From Pyrenophora tritici-repentis (taxonomy: Eukaryota > Ascomycota > Dothideomycetes > Pleosporales > Pleosporaceae), in NCBI RefSeq assembly GCF_003171515.1, contig NC_089399.1:1116001-1180000 (forward strand): 64,000 nucleotides of DNA. The letters are read 5' to 3'. Positions 22,460-33,293 of this stretch are shown here, piece after piece; position 1 is the first letter of the stretch; each line of letters opens with the position of its first letter. Position numbers and translations under genes: made by a program. Below the pieces are notes generated by a model, which did no database searches, had not been told where the DNA came from, and was given only the letters and a program-made list of their open reading frames with translations.

Positions 22460-22801
22460 CTATTGACGCAGCCTTCGAGGCTGCTGGAAGAAATGGACTG
22501 GATCAGTGCACTTACTCCCTTGGTGCACCTTGCACCACTTTGCACTTGGTACCATATCCCAACGAGCATGATGTCGACATCTTGAGCGTTTTTCAGAATC
22601 AGGCGAACCCGAGCGAGGGTACGAGGGCAGAGTTTTGGAGGCGCCAGTAGAAGTCGTTGTCTGCTTGAGCGTTGTAGGATGACCAGGGGCGCGAGCAGAA
22701 ATTTTTGTGGCCTTCGGGGCGTGAACGTGTGCGGCTTTAGGAGCTGATGGGTTCGACTGAGCGTATGGCAGGCGCGTCGTGGTGGGTTTCAACTCTACCA
22801 T
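22460..22801 (-). CDS. Small hypothetical Cys/His/Lys-rich protein
   Basis: Not recognised. The open frame from ATG 22801 gives 113 aa: a Thr/Pro/Lys-rich, probably disordered first half (KPTTTRLPYAQSNPSAPKAA) and a compact end CRHHARWDMVPSAKWCKVHQ that could bind a metal. A GTAAGT donor at about 22516 and CAG acceptors at about 22485 suggest a 30-35 bp intron that would change the last residues to end at 22452; that is short for a real intron. Upstream, an in-frame segment (about 22856-22965) linked by a plausible intron (GTAGGC...CCGTAG) may be an extra 5' exon, but I found no ATG in its frame, so it may be 5' UTR. Treat as a low-confidence lineage-specific gene. Confidence 0.35.
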   Translation of the reverse strand: MVELKPTTTRLPYAQSNPSAPKAAHVHAPKATKISARAPGHPTTLKQTTTSTGASKTLPSYPRSGSPDSEKRSRCRHHARWDMVPSAKWCKVHQGSKCTDPVHFFQQPRRLRQ

Positions 22802-23431
22802 CTTGCTCTACGGGCGAGTTAGCAATGACCGAGATACTGTCAGGCTAGCCTACCTTTGGAGAGGATAGCGGCTTTTGATTTTGAACAGGGATGTTCTTTT
22901 GCGTGTTGTTGGGTGACGGCAACGTATTGCCAGCTGTTTTGCGGAAGACGAATGGCAAAGGTTGAAGAATACACTCCTGGAAGTGAGACGTTGATAGAAT
23001 GAAGAGGGAATTAAAAGTGACAGAAGCATGCGGAATTCACCTCATAAGTTCCCTAGCTTGTTGCGCGGGGGAGAGAAGATGAATGAGGAAAGTGTAAGTG
23101 AACGTGAGCTGATGTGGGTGACCATGAGGAAGCCGCAAGAGAAAGTTAGGAAGGTGTATTCTGATTGACAAGAGAAAAAGACGCCTTATCGCAGGAATGA
23201 CGCAGGCCATAAATCAAATGGGCGCTTGAAGCTGAGCTCAACTACTGCAGCCTGCATAAATTGTCTAGACAATGGAATGAATAGGCACCGTGAAAACTTC
23301 CAAGCATTCTACCTTCGTGATGAAAATCACGGCTAATTGGACTACTGTGAACACAAGCTATGGGTTTTCTCCGCCTCTTGTAAAAGATTGAGGAATTTTC
23401 TCACAAATACTGTTCGAGTGGTTGATCTACC
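22802..23431. other. Intergenic, possible 5' leader of the small orphan
   Basis: The 630 bp includes the possible extra exon of the small orphan (about 22856-22965). The rest is AT-rich with no supported gene. Confidence 0.35.
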
Positions 23432-23747
23432 ATGTCTGGACTAGAGGTGGTCGGCGTCATCAGTGCCTTTGACTAGCGGCACAGCCTCCTTCCCCACTGA
23501 GTACAAGAAACGCAAAGCAGAGAAACACCGCCAAATCGCACAAGAGCTCAGCATACTCGAACATACTGTGATATCGGCGCCAACACAAATACAGCATGAA
23601 TACAACCGGGACCTCGCGAGGACACGCACCAGATTCGGTGTTGGAGACTGAGTACCTTATTTGTTTCATCGGCCAGCTCATTTTTCGTTTGCTAATTATA
23701 AATACTCTATGCAGCAATTTCTCAGAGCCATCTCACGGGCATTCTGA
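23432..23747 (+). pseudogene. Relic of a HeLo-like/STAND N-terminal type gene
   Basis: ATG 23432 opens MSGLEVVGVISAF, the common start of fungal HeLo-like, NACHT and related N-terminal domains, but TAG stops it after 14 codons (23474). A frame shifted by one base continues at once: SFPTEYKKRKAEKHRQIAQE, then ISAPTQIQHEYNRDLARTRT and RFGVGD, which matches small fungal proteins that end in a (F/G)xVGD block. It meets TGA at 23649, right before a good intron (GTACCT donor, CTAAT branch, ATGCAG) and a short piece QFLRAISRAF ending 23747. One frameshift plus at least one stop in otherwise coherent protein indicates a dead gene. Where exactly it fits among HeLo-like families is uncertain. A sequencing error would explain the frameshift but not the second stop. 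Confidence 0.4.
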
Positions 23748-24905
23748 TTAGTATGCAGTATGATACGATCGACAGCTCCAGCGTTTAATCTTTCCACTTC
23801 TTCGACCCCGGAAATCAACTACAGAGCTCTCCTCAATTCTCCATTCAATCTACACTTGAACCATTGTCAGCTCTGCCACAACAATACTAACGATTTAGTT
23901 TTGCTGTTCCAATTACACGACACACCCTTCATGTACCATGAGTCAACAACACACCTCACTTTTATTCCCAGTCAATCGCACTGCGGCGAAACAACATCCC
24001 TGTTCCGTGTAGGTGGCGATATTCATCATGCAGTGTTTCCATAACGGTCTGGAGCTCTAGGATCTCTACTGCAGCCACAGAGCCTGAGAGTCCACCGGCC
24101 TGGGCTGAAGGATGTAAAAGTATGTCCAAGGTCTTTTCGTGTATACAACAACTCCCGGTTTCTTCCGAGACAACAACGATCTAGAGGCAATGTACCCAAA
24201 CCAGGCAGATATATTCAGATCAAATCGTACAAGTCCTCGATCTGACAAAGTTTATCCGACGACTCGAAATCACCGCGTAATCACGTCAGTACACGGCTTC
24301 AAAACACAGTGTTTGTACTGTCCCACGCTAACTTTCCATTCACATGATATCTACGTCACTTAATAACTTCCTTGAAGATGCCTTGTAGGCATGGAGCACA
24401 AATCGCTCACAATCGCTCACATGGTTGATCTGCGAACTGTCATTGGCCAGAATCCAATACATTGCATACACCCCGCAGCAATTCAATGTAATCATGCAGA
24501 AACTCCATAAAGAAGGTAGACGGTAATTCTTGCTGTTCTTTCTTAATTCTAAACGTTGATAATTTTCCTTGCTTTTCCATCCCCCTTTCTTGGAACGTTA
24601 CTAGATCGAACAGCTCAGACAGCAAACATAGCCACAGGATTAGCCACACACTAGACTTTACCGTTTACGCACTGTGAAATCCGCTAGTCTTTGTTGGACT
24701 ACCTTCAATCTGGGTATGTGGGCCGTGGCTATTTACGTTGAAGCTAATGGGTGACTTTGGGACCTAAGTAGGACACGAGTTGGCAGTATCCGATTGCCAC
24801 ATTTCTGCTGTATTGCTTACATTGAAAATTGAAAAAGCGAATGTTGCCGCTTTTCTCAGGGGAAATATCTTTTACTACTTTTGTTCTGATTCAGGGACAG
24901 TGAAC
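23748..24905. other. Gene-poor intergenic region
   Basis: About 1.16 kb, AT-rich. Small frames such as 23760-24044 and 24440-24649 have no recognisable features. A tandem TCACAATCGC duplication is visible near 24400-24418. The right end should hold the GH92 promoter. Confidence 0.4.
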
Positions 24906-27296
24906 ATGGCTTTGGTTGCGAGTTCGTGTCTACTCATGGGTATCTTGGTGTGTTTATCAGTCTTCTTTTTCGAGTTCGTACAAGCGCAGAGCAACTACAG
25001 CCAATATGTCAATGTATTGTAAGTCCAAAATCTTCCTCCGTGGAAATGTTATTGAGATACAGCAGTCAAGGAACGAAAGGCGGTGGTAACAGATTCCCTG
25101 GCGTCGTTGCTGCGCCCTTTGCAATGGTGAAGTTGGGGCCCGACGTGCACGATGGCAGGACGGATGCATACTCCGGATACCTTCCATCGGGCAACATCTT
25201 CGGCTTCAGCATGATGCACGAATCTGGAACTGGCGGTGCGCCAAAATATGGTGTAGTGTCACAGATGCCAGTAGTCGGGGACGTTCTAGATCCACTGGCT
25301 GATCTATCTCAGCCCCGGCGAGTACCAGATCAAGGAAGCGTTGGATACTACAAGTCTTCACTGGCAAACGGAGTGACGGTGGAGTTGAGTGCCACTGAAC
25401 ATGCTGGGTTGTACTCGTACTCTTTCCCGAATGGTACTGCATCTTCTATCGTGATAGATGTTTCGCACGTACTGTCTAGTTTCAGAGGCTTAGGCTGGGA
25501 GCAACATTACGCGGGTGGTAAATTCATCATTCATCAAGATGGGTACTATGAGGGGTCAGGCATATACAATAACGGATGGAATCTCTCGCCCGACTGGACA
25601 ATCTACTTTTGCGGAAAGTTCAACAAGCGACCTTCTCAGTCATGGACCTTCAACGGTAACGCTAGTAGATTGAGCACTCCAGCATTTGGGTCTGCACGAC
25701 TTGGTGGCGTTTTCACGTTTTCCGAATCTAAAGTCATGTCTCGTGTTGGCATATCCTTCATCTCTCCCTCAAAGGCTTGCGCAAACCTCGAAGAGATCAC
25801 TGAAAACAAAAAAATCGTGGAACTTGCTGACGCGGCAAAGAAGACATGGGACGTCGAAGTCTTGAGCAAAGTTCAAGTCTCATCCATCAACTTAGATGAC
25901 CTACAACTGCTCTACAGTTCCCTTTATGGGATGTTTCTCATCCCCTCTAACCGCACCGGCGAGAATCCCGCCTGGAACACCGGAGAACCCTACTACGATG
26001 ATATCTTCACTCTCTGGGATACGCACCGCTGCCACACACCGCTCTTCCATATCCTCCAACCCACCGCCTACGAAACCTTCATCCGTTCCCTCATCGACAC
26101 CTGGCGTCACGCCGGCTTCATGCCCGACGCACGATCCTCAAACTACAATGGCCGAGTACAAGGAGGCTCAAACGGCGACAACGTCCTCGCCGACGCCTAC
26201 ATCAAGGGCGTCCGAGGTGCCATAAACTGGACCGACGGATTCTCCGCCATGCTCACAGACGCAGAAGTCGTACCCCCCAACAACCACGACCTACAAGCCC
26301 CTGACTCCTCGACCAAAGAAGGCCGCGGCGCACTACCAGATTGGCACACATACGGCTACATAACCCCACGCTTCTCACGCGCCGTCTCCCGAGCGGTAGA
26401 GTACTCCACAAATGACTTTGCCCTCCACCAAGTCGCTTCCGGGTTGGGGAAAACAGCAGAATTGTCAAAGTATCTCAATCGCTCACGCAATTGGCGTAAC
26501 CACTGGAATCCAGCGGCTACATCTCACAACCACACGGGCTTCCTCGTGCCTCGCCTTGCAAACGGGGCGTTTGTACCGCAGGACCCGGCGTCGTGTGGGG
26601 GCTGCTACTGGGCCGATGCGTACTATGAAGACAACAGTTGGATCTACAGTATGAACGCCATTCACGACGTTGCAGAACTGAAGCGACGGGTAGGCGGCGA
26701 CGCGGTGTTTGTAGATCGTCTAAATAAGATTTTCGAGCTGGGGTTCTTCAAGGCTGGAAATGAGCCTAGCTTTACGACGCCTTATTTGTATAATTTCGTG
26801 CAGGATGAGCAGTGGAGAAGTGTGAACCGTAGTCGGGGGATTGGGAGGTTGTATAATGCCTGGGAGGGGGGTTTGCCGGGAAATTCGGATGCTGGGGCCA
26901 TGGAGTCGGATCTTTTGGTGTGTATATCACGCTTCTCGTCTTGGTTTCCTCTGTTTAGAGAGGGACGGATATTAACGGTTGCAATAGTGGCAGATCATAG
27001 GCCTCTACCCTCTTACCGGCCAGACCACCTTCCTTATTCTTTCCCCTTGGTTCCCCTCACTTACCCTCGACCTTGCGAATGGGAAGACACTCACCGTCAC
27101 CACTACTGGCTCAACCGATCGCAACACATCTCCTTACGTACAGAGTTTGAAAGTAAACGGCAAGGCATGGGATAAACCATGGGTAAGCTGGCGAGACGTC
27201 TTCGAGAATGGGGGTTTGATGGAATATGTGCTCGGGCTTGAGCCGGTACATTGGGCTAAAGGGGAGTTACCACCTAGCCCTGCTTCATCTAGATAG
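24906..27296 (+). CDS. Secreted glycoside hydrolase family 92 alpha-mannosidase
   Basis: GH92 enzymes are Ca-dependent exo-alpha-mannosidases acting on N-glycans or mannans. Exons 24906-25018, about 25066-26917 and 26988-27296 give about 757 aa. The signal peptide is MALVASSCLLMGILVCLSVF plus a short tail to VQA. The N-terminal beta-domain has GGGNRFPGVVAAPFAMVKLG; the (alpha/alpha)6 domain has the family marks SSLYGMFLIPSNR, YYDDIFTLWDTHRCHTPLF and GGCYWADAYYEDNSWIYS. Intron 2 (26918-26987) is needed: splicing restores the GH92 end WQIIGLYPLTGQT. Intron 1 is short; its acceptor is ambiguous (25056, 25062 or 25065, all in frame), and 25065 best restores the usual YVxxxxGT spacing. Many N-glycosylation sites. 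Most likely extracellular. Confidence 0.92.
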
Positions 27297-27760
27297 GAGA
27301 CAAATTAGCAACATATCCACATTTGAAATCATTATAAATCAGCACACATAGAGTTTGCGGGGAGACATCATGCTTGGACCATCAAGATATGTATAATTAA
27401 AATGCGATCCCTTCCTCGCCATCATGTGAACAGCGTATACAAACGTGCAACATAACAATGCGCACATGGTATGCTATACATCCACCAACATCCGTCAGTA
27501 CCACAATAAAGGGAAAGCCACAGGATGCTCCAATCAGAAAGGAGAAAGTGGCCGCCAGTGAGTTGACTCAGTGTTCCTGCCCCGACAACGCCGACGCCGA
27601 TCGGTGCAAAAACGTGTAAGTAAAGAAGATAATAGTAGAAAAATAAATTATCGAAACAGTGGAAAGAAGCGGAAATGTCGTGAAAAGGTGCATGAACCGG
27701 TAACACGTGACGTAAACAAGGCGGATTCGCCGAATATCGATGTTTCGCAAAGGCTACTGC
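27297..27760. other. Convergent intergenic region
   Basis: The 464 bp between GH92 and the PPZ locus. AT-rich, with no supported gene. Confidence 0.4.
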
Positions 27761-28219
27761 TCATGGCTTTCTGTCAGGGCTCACGCGATCTAGATTGTGC
27801 CCGGTTGAGAAGTAGCCAATGTGGTCCGATAGAACTGGAGGGAGTGTGGACTCCCACATCGCCCGCCTCTTCTCTAGATCGTGGTTTCGCCGCCCGGCAT
27901 CATGCCGATGTATGTTTCGCAAAAGTGGTGCGCTACCGCTCCGAGGTAATGTAGTTGTTTCGTTCCAATTAGTTGCCCATGTATTTGCTCTGTTGTGGCC
28001 ATATCTCCGCGATGGTGGTACCGCAGGACCGTCCTCTTGGCTACCCAAGTGTTCCGAACCTGGTTTCCTTCGCACACGCCGCAACCTTTGGGCAAGGCTG
28101 CGTTTCTCTGGGTCATCTATCATTGCAGCGTCGTCAGGTTCAACTGACTCTTGCACTCGTGACACACTTGTGGCCCTTGCGATGATTGGAGATTCAGAGT
28201 ACGAAATACTATCGGCATC
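27761..28219 (-). other. Possible alternative 3' exon of PPZ, 152 codons plus stop
   Basis: An uninterrupted frame begins at a good acceptor (TACTAAT branch then GGTGTAG at 28220) and joins the PPZ exon ending at 28354 in frame. It would add a tail [20 protein letters not shown] ... SLAQRLRRVRRKPG ... PPSRRYGHNRANTWATN, ending DRVSPDRKP. The residues look like real coding sequence (SR/RS-type phosphosites, a basic patch). It could also belong to a separate small gene or be chance; an open frame also exists on the opposite strand. The canonical PPZ model does not use it. Confidence 0.4.
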
Positions 28220-28237
28220 CTACACCAAAGTACGAGA

Positions 28238-29959
28238 TTAGTAACTTTGAGGTGCATAGTGTGCGGGCTACAAGCCAAAGTCAGTACTGCTAAACATGAA
28301 GTAGATAGCCCTGAATCATCAAAAATCCAGTAAGCTTCAGATGCGATACGTACTGGTGAGTTGAGCATGCTTTGACGCTTGTTCCTGCTCTTCTTGATAT
28401 GACTCTTGAGTGCGCTAGAGTCCAGTGGTTTAAGCAGCTCAAAACTGCAGAGCAGTTCTCCCGAAACGGACATGACGGCGCCCCAATTGTCAAATTCGCC
28501 GCAGTACTATAGGTTGTCAGCAATAGTTTCGGCTTGTGAGTTTCGGTGGGCTTACGTTAGGTGCTGAAAACACAGTGACCAAGACTCTGTCTGTGAAGAA
28601 TTCATAGCCATCTTCTACAACCATGTGGGCTCTGCACACAAGATCAAAGTCGTGTCGCGCCAAAAACTCCATAATGACCTTCTTTCCAAAGCAGTAACTG
28701 ACGCCTCGTTCGTTGGACTCCCAGTCATTTTCCATGTCCGCAGGGTCACTCCATAACAGGTCGTTCAGTAGACCGTAGTCTGGTACGTCCGTAGGTCGTG
28801 CAATTTGTCTAATATCGTCCATGTGAGACAGACTGGGAGACAGACCGCCGTGCACGCAGAAGATCTTTTGTGCCACGATGGCCGCGATGGGAAGCGTGTT
28901 GAAGGTGTCCACAAAGGCTTTCCAAACCTTGATGTTGCACCGTCTCTTGCACTCGTCGTAGAAGCCATATACACGTGTGACGTTGGCGCATTCGTGGTTG
29001 CCGCGGAGGAGGAAAAAGTTCTCGGGGAACTTGAGCTTGTAGCAGAGCAAGAGGAGAATCGTCTCTAAGCTCTGTTTGCCGCGGTCTACGTAATCGCCGA
29101 GGAAGAGATAGTTGGAGTTGGGTGGGAATCCGCACATCTCGAACATGCGGATTAGGTCGGTGTACTGTCCATGGATATCGCCGACAATCTTCACAGGCGG
29201 TGATAGTTCGAGCAGTGCGGGCTGGCTGAGGAAGACTTCTCGGGCGGCTGAGCAAATGGCGAATATCTCAGCATTTTTCAAGCTGACAGTCTTGGTGACC
29301 TTGCCAGCATAGGCTGCGTCGAGTAGTCGCTGAATCATGTCATCCAGATCCATTGACTTGAGCGCGCTGATCTCCATAGGCGAGCCTGAACCATCAGTAG
29401 CTGCTGGAGGTTCTGGAAGCCTTGGAATTGGCTGATCTTTCCTTTGCAGAATCGACTCTCCCGGCTGGGCAGAAGCCAAGGGTTGTGCCACCCCTGTCGG
29501 CGGCACATCAGAGACGTGGTCAACTTCGCCAGTTCGCTGAGCCTTGCTCACGCCTTCATGGCCTGTTCCAAGTGTTGCGCCATGGACTGGCGAGGGCGGC
29601 GGTTGGTCGTCGTCATCTGCGGTGGCTTCGACCTTGTCTGCCGTCTCCGGTGCTGGTTCAGCTGGGACTGAAGTTGAAGCGATCGAGTTCCTCCGCGATC
29701 CTCCTTTGGACTTGCCCGAAGCTGCGTCTATCTTGTCTGTCTTGCCGTTGGCGTCGGGGAGGCCGGCAACAGAGTTTCGTGGGCTTTCAGACTTGCCCGT
29801 CCCTGGAATCTTATTCCTGAGCGAGTTGCGCAGCGAGCGTGTGGACTCTTTAGTGTCGGATCGCTCAAAAGAGCGGTAGTACTCGCGACCGAGTGGGACA
29901 CCGTCGTTCCCGGCCTTGTCGGCCTTTTTGTCCTTGTTGCTAGACTGCTGGTTGCCCAT
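28238..29959 (-). CDS. ppzA: PPZ-type serine/threonine protein phosphatase (PP1-like)
   Basis: Fungus-specific PP1 relative controlling cation homeostasis and cell-wall integrity. Exons 29959-28556, 28506-28354 and 28267-28238 give 528 aa. The N-terminus MGNQQSS is an N-myristoylation signal; residues 1-195 are Ser/Gly/Pro-rich and disordered as in Ppz1. The catalytic domain has all metallophosphatase motifs: [47 protein letters not shown] and [17 protein letters not shown] 49-bp intron interrupts SAPN/YCGEFDN. The end [13 protein letters not shown] uses the acceptor at 28268 (86-bp intron) and stops at 28238. A second acceptor at 28220 would instead give a 671-aa form (see the 27761-28219 entry). 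Membrane-associated and cytosolic. Confidence 0.94.
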
Positions 29960-31455
29960 GGTGTGGGTGATGTACTAAGCGAGCGTATGCAGGAGTGTGT
30001 AGTGGCTATCTATGCTTTGCTGAAGCCGTGTTTGTGCCGGGTCTGAGTTGGGAAGGCGGCGGTGGCAGCTGGAAGGCGTGCGAAGGGTCGACGACTGCTC
30101 CTTCCCTATGGCCACAAGCGATGACGCCAACGGCAGTCACGCTGTCTTGTGAAGTATATATGCTACGTAGCAGGCAGGAGGCAGGGCAGGCGATGCGGCG
30201 ACGTTAGGGTGGTCGGTACAGGCGGGCGAGAAAAGCAAGGAATCGTGCCTCCGTCGGCACTGTCGTTGTCTGCCTCTTGGTCTGGCGGACGAGGCTGGGC
30301 TCGGCGACGGGGGAGTGGTGGTCTTCCAGCGTGCGCGCCAGATCGGTGGTATGCGTGCTGCAGACGGTTTGTGGCGACTCACGATAGGCGGGCAGTGCTC
30401 AGACTTGCTAGTTGTGGTGACGGTGAAAGCCGTTCGCTGGTGGGCTATGCAGGCAGGGCGGGGATTAAGTTGCACTGTCAGCCGCAAACTCTAGTCTGGT
30501 TCCAGCGCGTTGGCGGCGTTGGCAATGACGGTCGTGGGCGAGCTGGCCTCGTTCGGGCTCTACGGACCGATGAGTAGCTAGGTAGGTAGCAGCGTTGGGT
30601 GCTGTGCTAGCGGGGTGAACGAGCGCAGCCTAGCCGTAAGCCCAGACAGCCGCGAGGTCGATGCGATAACAACAACCTGGAGCGGACCGAGACGAAGGGT
30701 ATAGCAAACAGCGACGGCGACGGCGACAGCGACAGTCAGAGTGCAGAGGGGATGGGACAGTGCGCCACACACAGCAGCAAAGTTGGAGAGAAACGCCTGC
30801 CAAGATACGGACAAGCACGACAAGGATGACAAGGTCACAAACCCGAACACAAAGCAATCCGCCCCTCCACCCGCACGCGTCTCGCCAGCAGCACCGCGAT
30901 ACTACTCGTGGAACGGGCTGCAAACTGCATCTCAGGCTCGCAGCTCGCAGCTCTGCCGTGCCTCAACCCCACAAACCGCATCATGGGCCCACCGTTACCA
31001 GTCCATCCAGAAACTATGGAAACGAACAGGCACGGCTAAGCCCTGGCGACTCGGTGCGCCTCACCAGAGCACGAGTGCCTCTGCGGTCCTCCTCCGCCCG
31101 CGCCCAAGCGTGTGCATGCGCCATATATGACCAAAAGTCCCGCCGGTGAGGCAATTTTTTTTTCTTCAATTTTTGTTGCTTTGCAGCCCAAGGGGCATCG
31201 GATACAATCTGCCTACGTATCTGCATATTCCTTGTGTCAAGTTGTCTCACCGTGGGGCTTAAGTTACACCAAAATACGTCTTCATAGGTCTTATGTACCG
31301 GAACCGGTAGCTTTCTCCACCCGCGACCCATCATCACGTCAGTCGCCCAGGCCATGGCGCCAAGGGCGGAGTTCTTGGATGCCCATGTGACCAGATACCC
31401 ACGGCCCATGATGCCACATTTTATATTTCTCATACTATTCCGTGTGCCCTGCGTT
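29960..31455. promoter_or_regulatory. Long GC-rich upstream region of ppzA
   Basis: About 1.5 kb between the ppzA start and the aldehyde dehydrogenase stop. The part near 30700-30740 has CGACGG-type short tandem units. Several frames of 80-140 codons on both strands overlap each other and lack domains, which is typical of GC-rich leader DNA. It probably holds the ppzA promoter and 5' UTR. The frame running from the ALDH gene down to 31014 is intron read-through. Confidence 0.45.
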
Positions 31456-33293
31456 TTATAGCTTGGTTCCAAGGTTGACGTGGACAGCCTGGTTGTCGTG
31501 TTAGCGAACGCATAATATTCTTTCTGTTTGTATAAGCATACCTTCTTGTTGGTGTATGCCTCCAGCCCAGCCTCGCCCAGCTCCCTTCCAATACCACTCT
31601 GCTTCACACCTCCGAAAGGAACTCGAATATCTGTGTCATTGCTTGAGTTGATCCATACCATGCCTGCTTCAATACGCCTGGCAACACGGTGGGCTTTGGT
31701 GATGTTCTCAGTGAACACAGCTGCTCCAAGACCGTAGGTGGTGTCGTTGGCGCGCCTGATTGCCTCCTCCTCCTCTTTGAATGAGCTGATGGCAACAAAT
31801 GGGCCAAACACCTCCTCGCGGAAAATCTTCATCGAATCCTTTACGTTTGTGAAGATGGTAGGCGAGATGTAGAAGCCCTTGCCGCCTGCGTTCTTGTGTG
31901 GCTCGCCACCAGATATAAGAGTTGCGCCCTCGGATTTGCCGGACTCAATGTAAGACAGGACGCGGTCGTACTGTGCTTTGGTAACCTGGGGACCTTGGAA
32001 TGTACCATCCTTGAAGGGGTCTCCAACCACCGAGGTATTCTTAACGCACTCCTTGAAGGCTTCGACAAATTTGTCATAGATGCCCTCTTGCACCAGGATT
32101 CTCGATGTTGCACAGCAGACTTGACCCTGATTGTACCTATGCCGTGTTAGTGTGATATCAAGCCAAATCTGAAAATACCTACATGATGCCCGTGTGCGCC
32201 CATTTCACAGCCTGTGCCAGGTCTGCATCTTCAAATATTACTAGCGGCGATTTGCCACCTGTCTCAAGCGTGATGTTCTTCATGTTGACAGAAGCCATCT
32301 TCATAATCTCCTTTCCAGTGGCTGTAGACCCAGTAAACGCAATCTTGTCGACGTCAGGGTGTTGGGCCAGCGTGGCACCAGCTTTCCTACCATCTCCGTT
32401 GAGAAGGTTGACCACACCAGGAGGGAAGCCAGCTTCCTTGATGAGTGTGGCAAGGTACAATATAGAGAGGGGTGTCTGTTCGGCAGCCTTCATGACGATT
32501 GTGTTACCGGTGCAAAGCGCGGGTCCTAGTTTCCAAGCTGCCATTAATAGGGGGAAGTTCCATCTAGGTTGATCAGTACGGTCTGAATAAATGAAGGATG
32601 GACTCTTACGGAATGATTTGCCCACAGACACCAAGTGGCTCTCGAACAATATATGCGAGCTTACGTGGTGAGGTATCGATAACTGTTCCGTGAATTTTGT
32701 TCGCAAATCCAGCGTAGTATTTGATAACAGCAATAACGCCCGTCAAGTCGTCGTTCAGGGCAACAGAATACGGCTTTCCATTGTCCCAAGTCTCAATGGT
32801 AGCAAGTGTCTCCTTGTGTTGGTCAATCAACTGTGCAAGCTTGTAAAGCAGGTCACCTCGATCACTGGTGTCCATGTCTCGCCATGATGGGTCGTTGAAT
32901 GCTTTTCGAGCTGCTGCCACAGCGTCGTTAACATCTTCTGGGCCAGCTGCGTAGACGGAAGCAATCTCTTTCTCATCACTGATTGACGTTAATGAACAGC
33001 CGCGTGTGAAGGTCATATGAGGATGTGTACCTAGGGTTTATCGTACTGATAGTCTCTCCAGACTTGGATTTGACAAATTCATTGTTGATGAAAAGACCTC
33101 TGGGTTGACGGTATTTGCGACCATTGGGTGCTGTAAGTTCGACAAAGAGATCAGACATGTTGTTCGTTGTACTATAGTATCTCCAAATTGGATTGTGGCT
33201 TGTTCTATGCACTCTGGGGGTTGAGATGGCCGAGTGAAGTGGTGGACAAGAACGAACTGACGCTCTAGCAATATTGGAGTAGAGCCGGAACAT
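31456..33293 (-). CDS. Mitochondrial NAD(P)-dependent aldehyde dehydrogenase
   Basis: Oxidises acetaldehyde and other aldehydes to acids. Five exons (33293-33031, 32978-32610, 32563-32183, 32136-31542, 31488-31456) give 546 aa. The first about 40 residues are Arg/Ser-rich without acids ([20 protein letters not shown]), a mitochondrial presequence; a second Met at residue 46 ([11 protein letters not shown]) could start a cytosolic form. Signature residues: [20 protein letters not shown], cofactor loop [11 protein letters not shown], catalytic Glu in LETGGKSP, catalytic Cys in [12 protein letters not shown], and [10 protein letters not shown]. The last exon is only 11 codons including the stop; it restores the conserved end [14 protein letters not shown], whereas the unspliced frame reads into unrelated sequence. 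Confidence 0.95.

Noticed and set aside
30149..30923. Several 80-140 codon frames upstream of ppzA
   Set aside because: Overlapping frames on both strands in GC-rich DNA, without domains; expected by composition.
31014..31455. Extension of the aldehyde dehydrogenase frame to 31014
   Set aside because: Results from reading through the last intron; splicing at 31541/31489 restores the conserved [10 protein letters not shown] end.
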